NCBI GenBank assembly: GCA_032358165.1
Contig: JAALGY010000033.1
Location: 2,852,001 to 2,916,000 of the forward strand
DNA: 64,000 nt
Source of the DNA: Diplosphaera chodatii
Taxonomy: Eukaryota > Chlorophyta > Trebouxiophyceae > Prasiolales > Stichococcaceae
Direction: 5' to 3'
Shown here: positions 56,921 through 64,000 of the stretch, piece by piece
Layout: each line of letters starts with the position of its first letter
Numbering within the stretch: position 1 is the first letter of the stretch
Position numbers and translations under genes: made by a program
Notes under the pieces: model-generated
Databases searched by the model: none
Told to the model about the DNA's origin: nothing
What the model saw: the letters and a program-made list of their open reading frames with translations, nothing else

Positions 56921-57656
56921 AGGCTGTCAGCTGCTACGGCTGCCTGAATGTCGCCTTCAGCAGCATCCGATCTCACGCATGTGCTGCGCGGTCGACACGC
57001 AACTGGCTCGACTGCACAGGGTGAGAGACCTCCACGACCAGGCTGCAACACTTGCAATCCAGCCAGCAACCCACAAGTCCAGGTGAAGGTGCAAGCAATG
57101 TTGAAATCCTCCGATGCGCTACTCGACCTGTAGGTGGGAAGCCACAATCTGCACCGACTGAAACAGGATGCTGCAATCGCACGTGATGCTGTTCCGGCCA
57201 CGCAATCACAGAGAACAACAGGTGGCGTAGTATGAACTATGAGCTTCGGGACACTGCCGTGAATGTGCAGATGCCTGGCTGCCTGCGCATGTGCGCAAGC
57301 TGCGACCAACACGTAATCCAACGGTAGTCATGCTGTCGAGCTGGTGCGCCTCAGGTCCGCTGCAGGCTGCAGATGCCTCTCAAAGCTGCCTTGCTCATCG
57401 TCTATGCGTCTGCTGCATAGATCGTCACGATGTCTGCTGCCTGCGTCGCCACTTTCAGATACCCATGTTAGTTATGTTAGTTTGCATTGCAAGGCACTGA
57501 CCTGCACGCTATCACACATCTTCATCGGTGCCAGATACCCTGCCTGATTTGTCTGCTTCAGCTTCCTTGTTTGACCTTTCATAAAGCAATCTGGGTACGG
57601 TCCGCTACCACCGTCCCTAGGCTGACGACCTTGGTGAGCAGCTGCACATTGCGGCC
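56921..57656. promoter_or_regulatory. Divergent intergenic region between CLC and GET3
   Basis: About 736 bp between two outward-facing start codons, so both promoters lie here. AT-richer stretches occur at about 57460-57600. No RNA gene or coding exon is recognised. Confidence 0.45.
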
Positions 57657-59810
57657 ATGACGAACGGGACATACGAGCCAACGCTGCAGTCGCTTCTCGA
57701 CCAGACCAGCCTCAAGTGGATCTTTGTGGGCGGAAAGGTAGGCGCTTCATTTTAATCACTGTTGCATAGGTCCTTGTATTCGAGCAGCAGAAAGACCGCC
57801 ACATCAATGCTCTGCCTGGCACGGCACCAAGCTCCCAATGTCAACCCATTGACCTCGAGGGTGATTTGGCCCCACAGTGAGTGGAACCTATGTGTAACAG
57901 GGTGGTGTCGGCAAGACGACCACAGCATGCTGTGTAGCAATGCAGCTGGCCGCCGTGCGGCCCAGCGTGCTGCTGATCTCGACCGACCCAGCGCACAACC
58001 TCAGCGATGCATTCAGGCAGAAGTTCAGCTCCAGCCCCACAGCCGTGAACGGATACACAAACTTACACGCCATGGTGTGGTTGGCTGGCGAACTTCGAGG
58101 CATGGCATGAGATGCCCAACTCTTTGCTCTGTGGTGCCTGGCATACCAACCTCCGCTTGCTGTCGTGCCCGGGCTTTCCTGCAAGAGGTGAAGGGTGCTG
58201 CAGGTAGCACCCCAAAGGTGAAGGGTGCTGCAGGTAGCACCCCAAAGCAAGAGGTGGCTGGTGCGGCTCACAGGAGGTGGATCCAGAGGCAGACACCAGC
58301 GAGCTGGCAAGGCTGGGGGATGCAGCCGGGGGGCTGCTGTCGGAGTTGGCCGGCGCGCTGCCCGGCATCGATGAGGCCATGAGCTTTGCCGAAGTGCTGA
58401 AGCAGGTGCACCCTCGTCCGACATGCATAAGCACCACTTGAACGATGATGCCGTTGCGACCTGCACCGCTGGTGAGGCCGCTGGTCAAGGCGTCGTAAGC
58501 AGGGACTGGACCAATGCATTGCAGGTGCAAAGCATGGACTACAGCTGCGTGGTGTTTGACACCGCGCCCACAGGGCACACGCTGCGGCTGCTGCAGCTGC
58601 CTGCCATGATGGACAAGGCCCTTGGGAAGCTGGTGGGCATGCGTGGCATGCTTGGCGGCGTCCTGAATCAGGTAACAGCACTGTATTGCAAGGCCGCAGG
58701 CGTGTAACCTATGCAACTATCAGTGTGCATCACTACCGCCGGGATCAGCACTGCATGGAGGGGCTTCACAGCTGCCTGCCGTGGAGCTGCCACAGGTTTG
58801 ATTCCCATTGCTGCTGTGGTGCGTGCAGGCCATGGCAATGTTTGGCAGCGGCCCAGATGCAATGGGTGGCGTTGATGATGTCATGGGGAAGATGGACCAG
58901 TTGAAGGCGAGCCTGTGGAACCTTCTGCGCCGTGCATGTTAGTCCTTACCAGCCAAGACACCTGCACAGCTGCATACCGTTGGTTTTATGGGTGCTGACA
59001 CTCGTGCACCATGCAGAGATGGCACACTTTTCTGCAGAACCATATGCGGACCCATTGTGCGCCTCTGCGTGTGCAGGCAGTGGTGCATGAGGTGCACACG
59101 CAGTTCCGGGATCCAGCGCTCACGACATTCGTGTGTGTCTGCATCCCGGAGTTCCTGTCGCTATATGAGACCGAAAGACTGGTGCAGGAGCTGGCCAGAT
59201 TTGAGGTGTGCGACTCTGCACAAAGCAGCGTCACAACATCTTTGCAGAGCTAATTGTCATGGCAGAACATGGTCCATGGTGGTCATACGCTCCACATGTT
59301 ACCCTGGACTGCAGATTGATGTGCAGAACATCGTCATCAACCAGATCATCTGGCCAGAGGCAGGCAAGCGTGCAGCAATGCATGTCGGATCATCACGGCA
59401 GATCCACATGCGCATTGACCATATGTTCGTTAATGGCTGTGAATGATCCAAGCTCCGCTCTTGTTTGCAACTGCAGCGGCAGAGTCCAAGCTGCTGCAAG
59501 CGCGTATCAAGATGCAGCGGAAATACCTCGACCAGTACATGGACCTGTACGAGGTAGACGGCAAAGCCATCCATATGCCTTCACAGCTGCAAGGTGCATT
59601 GCTAAATGTCGCTGAGCCATCAGGGGGACACGCGTGATCATCACAGGTGACTTGTGAGAGTGCTGATTGCCTTTGCAGGATTTCCACATCGTAAAACTGC
59701 CCCTGACTGAGGAGGAGATCAGGGGTGTCGATGCACTACGGCAATTCTCCCAATGGATGCTGCAGCCATACAGCGCTCCAGCCCAGCCTGACTCGCAGTC
59801 CAGGTGCTGA
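57657..59810 (+). CDS. GET3: GET3 / ASNA1 ATPase for tail-anchored protein targeting
   Basis: Homodimeric ATPase that carries tail-anchored proteins to the ER; ArsA-related. The ATG at 57657 starts [20 protein letters not shown] then WIFVGGK, and the next exon completes the deviant Walker A GGKGGVGKTT. Switch I is [15 protein letters not shown]. Further exons: [20 protein letters not shown] then [40 protein letters not shown] then [17 protein letters not shown] (A-loop DTAPTGHT); [84 protein letters not shown]; and [23 protein letters not shown] is at 59808-59810. The zinc CxxC just before ARxKMQ is replaced by SKLL. The short N-terminus suggests a cytosolic form. An alternative acceptor adds a coiled-coil tail ending at 59995. 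Confidence 0.92.
58186..58245 (+). repeat. 30-bp perfect tandem duplication in a GET3 intron
   Basis: Two copies of a 30-bp unit beginning AGGTGAAGGGTGCTGCAGGT lie at 58186-58215 and 58216-58245, within the intron after NGYTNLHAM and before EVDPEADTS. Thirty bases is a multiple of three. One frame reads [10 protein letters not shown] twice and stays open toward the next exon. Confidence 0.9.
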
Positions 59811-59995
59811 TGTACTTGTGGAGTCTGGTCAGATTCAATTTGAACAGCATCTTGGTACAGTTGGGCCGTGCAGCAGGGCGCATGGTTGAGTACAGGTTAC
59901 AATCAATGTGCAGGGTCAAGGAGCTAGAAAGCGAGCTGGAGGCGCTCAAGAAGCACTGCGCAGCTCTTGAAGATCAGCTGTGCACCAGGCAATGA
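59803..59995 (+). other. Alternative terminal intron and coiled-coil exon of GET3
   Basis: The last codons of the short GET3 form overlap a GT donor (after TCCAG, 59803). A TGTGCAG acceptor at about 59910 restores the frame as VKELESELEALKKHCAALED then QLCTRQ and TGA at 59993-59995. The heptad-like spacing of Leu/Ala and the kept frame suggest a genuine alternative or main C-terminus. Confidence 0.5.
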
Positions 59996-60606
59996 CGGTG
60001 ACAGGATACTCGACTGCCGACATTCTCGTCAAGACGTACAGCGTTTCCATGCATCGGCTAGGTGCCATGCCGACTTCTTCAGGAATGAACACACTTCAAG
60101 AGCAGCCTGTGCTCTGCTGTGACACAAACACCATACACAGCAGATGCTGATCAACACAACACTGATGGCACACATGGTATACAAGCTGCAGGCTCCAGCC
60201 GCCACTACACTGCATGCCGAAACCATGAGCTTCTACAAAAACTCTGCGTCCTCGGTCAGAACCCTGGCAGCACGAGCACAAGTTGGCGCGCAACAGCAGC
60301 CCCAACAGCGGCATGCACGGCTTCCACCTGGCCCACCAAGCGTTGTGCGTCCACCTGTGTGCGACATGGCCAAACATCAGGGACTGCTTTCCTTGGATGG
60401 ACAGCTGTGCTTCGTGAATGCGCCAGGACTCACGTCAGGATCGGACACAGCTGCAGCAGCTGTCCCAGGCGCGCCAGCTGCCGCCCCGTGGACATGCCCG
60501 TCCGCAGCACCAGAGTCTGCTGCACAGCACCACTGTCCACCTGCAGACACATTGCATCGCCTTCGTCAGCATGATCTGAATGGGGAACCACGATGGCTGC
60601 ATCTGG
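59996..60606. other. Convergent spacer with one plus-strand ORF
   Basis: Lies between the GET3 and ATE1 3' ends. A 158-codon plus-strand frame (60144-60620) is rich in Ala, Pro and Gln and overlaps the last 14 nt of ATE1. There is no motif or splice evidence, so it is not called as a gene. Confidence 0.4.
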
Positions 60607-63600
60607 TCAAGAAGCAGTGATGCCATGCGCTGGAGTGGGCGGCCAATTGAAGTTGGCCACCTGAAGTGCAGAGGCATCGGGCTGGCCGCCGTCGCCGATG
60701 CCATGCGCCGAGCCAAGGCCCATGAGCGCACTTGGCACCGCTGAAAGGTTGATGTACGCTGGGCTGGCCAGGATGGCGCTGCGCACTCGCTGATGAGGCA
60801 CCCAGCAGTACGTCATGGGGCAGAGCAGGTCTGACGGCTGAAACTCCGCCTGCAGAGCAGGGATTGGAGGCAGCCATAGTCAGAGCAACCTGACCAAGCA
60901 GCATGTTCAGACATACCAACATGGACAGCATGAACGACATTTTCTGGAGGTGCATGTAGCAGACGACAGCATGGCACAGCATGTTGATGAGCACACAGCA
61001 TGCAACTCGCGGCCAGTACCTTGTACATCATCTTCTCGTTGTTGGGTATGTAGTAACCCAGGTACAGATACTGCAATTCTGGCTGCTGGCACGAAGCACG
61101 TCGCACAAAATCGACCTCCCGCAGCACTGAATATTTGCCGAGCGACAGGTGCGCATACCTGCTCGAACACATGGCAAAAAGGCTTGGCAAGCCACAAGGC
61201 GTGGAGGGCGTGTGAAGAATGCACTGCTAGGAGCAGCCAGCAGCAGGCTGGCCCATCATCAGATGTCAGAGACATGCCCAGTCTCAGGTGCAGTCGATCC
61301 AGAGCAAAGCGTCGCGCGAGGCAGCTGCTCTACTCGCACCGCTTGTCCCAGAACATGTAGACGCTGGACAGGCACTTGGGCAGCACGTCGACCACGGACA
61401 CCGCGACCAGCGCCAAGCCCAGCCAATACTGCATGTGGAACGTGCCGTACACCGCCCTGTCTGCCGTTTCGTCTGCAGTGATGTCGCCGCCATTGCCGCT
61501 TGCTGGCTGGCAGTGACTTGTGCCGTTAGCCGGCTGCTGGCCTGGTGCGGGGGCGGGCAGCGGCGAGTCCACCAGAAACCTGACGAACTGCCGCGTGCTG
61601 ACCTGCAGAAGGGGTTCACACGGAGTGAGAGGCCCAATATGACCGCTGCCCAACAAGCTGCAAGGCTCGCCGCAAACACAGCATCGCTGCGGAGCAATCG
61701 GCATCACACCTCATCCACCTGCTCCCCATGCTGGCTGACTTGGTAATCCTTGTACAGTGCAAACTCGGTGTCGACCAGCTGCACACGAAATAGGATCTTA
61801 ACGCCATGTTCAGCCCAGCAAGGGTTGCTGCATCAGCGAAGGGTGGTTGCAACATCCTGAGCGTCCTCCAAGGCAGGGGTGCCAGAGGTTGACACTGCAT
61901 AGCCCCTGTCCCATGGACGCAGCATGAGGTTTGCCGTACCTCCTTTGAAGCGGGCACCATCCGCACTTCCAGCCTCCTGGTGCCAGCTGCATCACGATGA
62001 TCAGCGGCGGCCTGAGCCACGGGCAGCAGTGTCCCTGGGACGCTGCTGTGCGCCTGATCCCAGGAGCCCATCCGATCGAGCTGTGGCACACAGGTGGCCG
62101 TATCCGCTGACGCCCGCTGATCGAGTTGCTGGACTGCCGGCGCCATTGTCGTCACCATTGGACCGTGGTCACGCTCTGCATGCTGACTGCCATTTGCAGT
62201 GGGATTCGTGGACTGTGGGCCCCAAGCGCTGCTGGCCGGCAGGTCCGCTGCAGGGCTGATGCCAGGCGACACGCTCCGCTGCAAGTGCCGCTCGCTGCCA
62301 GAGCGCACCAGCGCTGCCTGTGAAACGCCACAGGTGAATGGCTGAGTACCAGCGAGTGGGGTAGCCAATGACGCCTGATGCTGCATACGCTGGCCTGTTG
62401 TCAGTGCAGACCGTCATGGGTAGCATGCAGCAACCATGCCCATCACGCTTGCCTCCTGATAGCCGCTGGTGACTGCCGCAAGCGAGCCGGTGCGCAGCAG
62501 GTGCTGGCCGCCCAGCGCTGGTGACATTCCGCTGATTGACATTGGGGACGCGCCTTCCACGCCCTGGTGCCAAGCCGACATCAGTCAGACAGCACTGCAC
62601 CATCGCGTTTGCCTCGATCGAACTGGCGACAAGTTGCACATATGTTGGGTCAGTGGCACTTTGCATCAGCATCATGCTTCTGGCCGCCGAGAGAGCCACG
62701 ATCAGAGGGTGCCACTGCACCTGCCATGCCTCGGAGCGCTGCCGGCTAGAGGGCGGCGACATGCCCTCAATGTCGTTCATGCTGTCGAAGCTTCGGCGTT
62801 TGCCGATGTGGACGCGTGGCAGCCTGCCCGCTGTTGCCGCTGGCTGTGATGCAGGCGCATCAGCTTGGCAGCCTGCCTCAGTGGCTGTTGCCATTGGCTG
62901 ATCGACACTGTCAGGAGCAGCTTGCCCTGCTGCTGCACCTGCTGCTGTGTCTGACTGAGTCGTTGCAGAGACCTGCTCTACCCCAGTGCTGGCAGCCGCG
63001 TCTGCACCTGCTGTGGCACTTGCTGTAGTGCCCGTCAATGGCAGCGCCTGTGCTCCTGGCTCTGCTGGAGCGACAGGGTTGCTGGCTGCAGCTGGTGAAG
63101 CTGCCTCCACCCTGACATCTGGCTGCAACTCACTGCAGCTCCCATTGGCTGTCAGCTGTGACTGCATGTGCAGGTTGGATCGTATATCATGGATTTGCAT
63201 GCATTCATGTGTGTGTGAAGAAAGTGACGAGGATGCATCAGCAGCCTGGCAGCCAACCAAGCAGGTAAAGGAAGAGCTTGCCTGCGCAGGTGGCGATATT
63301 ATGCAATTGAGGTGCCCACCCTCAGCAGAGACTGTCCAACCGTCCGGCAGCATCCTGAGGGGGAAGCCGTTGCTGTAAGAAGCACATGCTGTGTCTCTAC
63401 CTGAAACTTGCCGGCATGCCTTTGCCAAGAGCGATGGCAAACCTGTCATTGAGGCGTGCTGCAAGCACGTCGGCAACTGACACGGCTGTGAGGCTGTGCT
63501 GCTGTGCTGGCTGTGCCTTCCGGGCTGTGCTGGCCACAGCCATGGCCGATGGTGAGGTCAAGCTGCGAGCAGAGTGATGCACCATGAGCAACATACCATG

Positions 63601-64000
63601 CGTCAAACCTGCCGCATCGGTCAGCTCATGGAGCCGTGCTCGAGTGTAGGCACTGTCTTAGCCTACCTCACGTCACGCAGCAGCCGTTTGCGCTGCTTCG
63701 GCGTGGGTGGCCCTGCACTGCTAGCGGCATATTGCGCCTGCGGCAGCGCACCCGCCACCTGGCAGCTGGCCACGGCGGCATCAATCGCACTCGCAAATAC
63801 CATCGCTTGACTGGAGCCCAGAGAGCTGGTTGGCTGCGGCTGTGGCGTTTGCTGCACTGACGATGCTGCATGTGCTGCCCGATCCCCTGCTGCCTCGCAA
63901 GCAGGCACTGGGTTGTGTGTGCAGCTGGGGTGCGCTGCAATGGCTGGGTCAGTGCCTGGCTGCGGTCGCTCTGCTCGCCGTTTGATGCGCTCCTGGGACT
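60607..64000 (-). CDS. ATE1: Arginyl-tRNA--protein transferase ATE1 (5' end beyond the window)
   Basis: Adds Arg from Arg-tRNA to N-terminal Asp/Glu, marking proteins for the N-degron pathway. Readable exons in gene order: an Ala/Ser-rich part with GPPTPKQRKRLLRDV (about 63670); LTAVSVADVLAARLNDRFAI (about 63500-63420); NGFPLRMLPDGWTVSAEGGH; a long low-complexity segment with VHIGKRRSFDSMNDIEGMSP (about 63160-62730); a second one ending RRLEVRMVPASKE (about 62290-61940); VQLVDTEFALYKDYQVSQHG then EVSTRQFVRFLVDSPLP; GTFHMQYWLGLALVAVSVVD then VLPKCLSSVYMFWDKR; YAHLSLGKYSVLREVDFVRR, PELQYLYLGYYIPNNEKMMY; and MTYCWVPHQRVRSAILASPA. The stop is at 60609-60607. The C-terminal transferase domain is complete. 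The N-terminal CCxxC region must lie to the right of the window. Confidence 0.9.

Noticed and set aside
60144..60620. 158-codon Ala/Pro-rich plus-strand frame
   Set aside because: No motif or upstream exon. It overlaps the ATE1 stop on the other strand and has the composition of GC-rich non-coding DNA.
62169..63476. 435-codon minus-strand frame as an independent gene
   Set aside because: It lies inside the ATE1 locus on the same strand, contains its low-complexity coding part, and reads through likely introns at both ends.
1..64000. Search for CRISPR arrays, prokaryotic operons, phage genes, complete transposons and long terminal repeats
   Set aside because: The window is intron-dense eukaryotic DNA. 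No array-like direct repeats, transposase or reverse-transcriptase motifs, or paired terminal repeats were seen. The zinc finger near 8450-8740 was considered as a hAT/BED transposase remnant, but no catalytic domain follows it.

Overview
The window is nuclear DNA from a GC-rich, intron-dense eukaryote, most likely a green alga (Chlorophyta, probably Trebouxiophyceae). Nearly every gene is broken into short exons of 60-250 nt by GT..AG introns that usually end in TGCAG. The gene set is eukaryotic: ArfGAP, RanGAP with a plant-type WPP-like N-terminus, VPS24, an importin, and U2 and U4 snRNAs. A bacterial-type RadA with a leader peptide points to a plastid- or mitochondrion-bearing alga. Several plus-strand genes have TGTAA, the chlorophyte poly(A) signal, in their 3' flank. 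No CRISPR array, rRNA, tRNA or complete transposon was seen.

Layout, left to right: 3' part of a kinesin-14-like motor (+, 1-2006); NADH-cytochrome b5 reductase (+, 2263-4298); monoglyceride-lipase-like alpha/beta hydrolase (-, 4585-6471); a zinc-finger coding segment running without a stop into a short-chain dehydrogenase (+, 7577-10242); TLC-domain membrane protein (-, 10636-11841); an unrecognised multi-exon gene (-, about 12230-14130); transportin-3/MTR10-type importin (+, 14931-20186); VPS24/CHMP3 (-, 20425-21765); RadA (+, 22243-25865); U4 snRNA (-, 26383-26531); WLM-domain metalloprotease with ubiquitin-like and PUB-like domains (+, 26691-29177); CNOT10-like TPR protein (+, 29627-30897); basic small ORF (-, 31685-32164); U2 snRNA (-, 32221-32412); RanGAP (-, 32788-35936); TXNDC9 (-, 36435-37723); ArfGAP (-, 38490-40920); small unknown gene (+, 41275-); two tandem paralogues of an unrecognised family (-, 42397-44418 and 45370-47520); YegS-like lipid kinase (-, 48916-about 51003); CLC anion transporter with CBS domains (-, 51644-56920); GET3 ATPase (+, 57657-59810 or 59995); arginyl-tRNA-protein transferase ATE1 (-, 60607 to beyond the right edge).

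The genes are not an operon. They are neighbouring housekeeping genes, many in divergent pairs (VPS24/RadA, CLC/GET3, ArfGAP/41275) or convergent pairs. Loose functional groups can be seen: nuclear transport (importin, RanGAP), membrane traffic (VPS24, ArfGAP, GET3), protein turnover (WLM protease, ATE1) and RNA processing (U2, U4, CNOT10).

The strongest non-routine observations are: linked U4 and U2 snRNA genes that share a pyrimidine-rich tract immediately downstream of the RNA; an apparent zinc-finger/dehydrogenase fusion; a CLC transporter with an altered selectivity motif (GAGVAE in place of GxGIPE); a GET3 lacking the zinc CxxC and with an alternative coiled-coil C-terminus; and a tandemly duplicated gene family of unknown function. 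Exon limits below were read by eye from protein similarity and GT/AG sites and are approximate unless a start or stop is given exactly.
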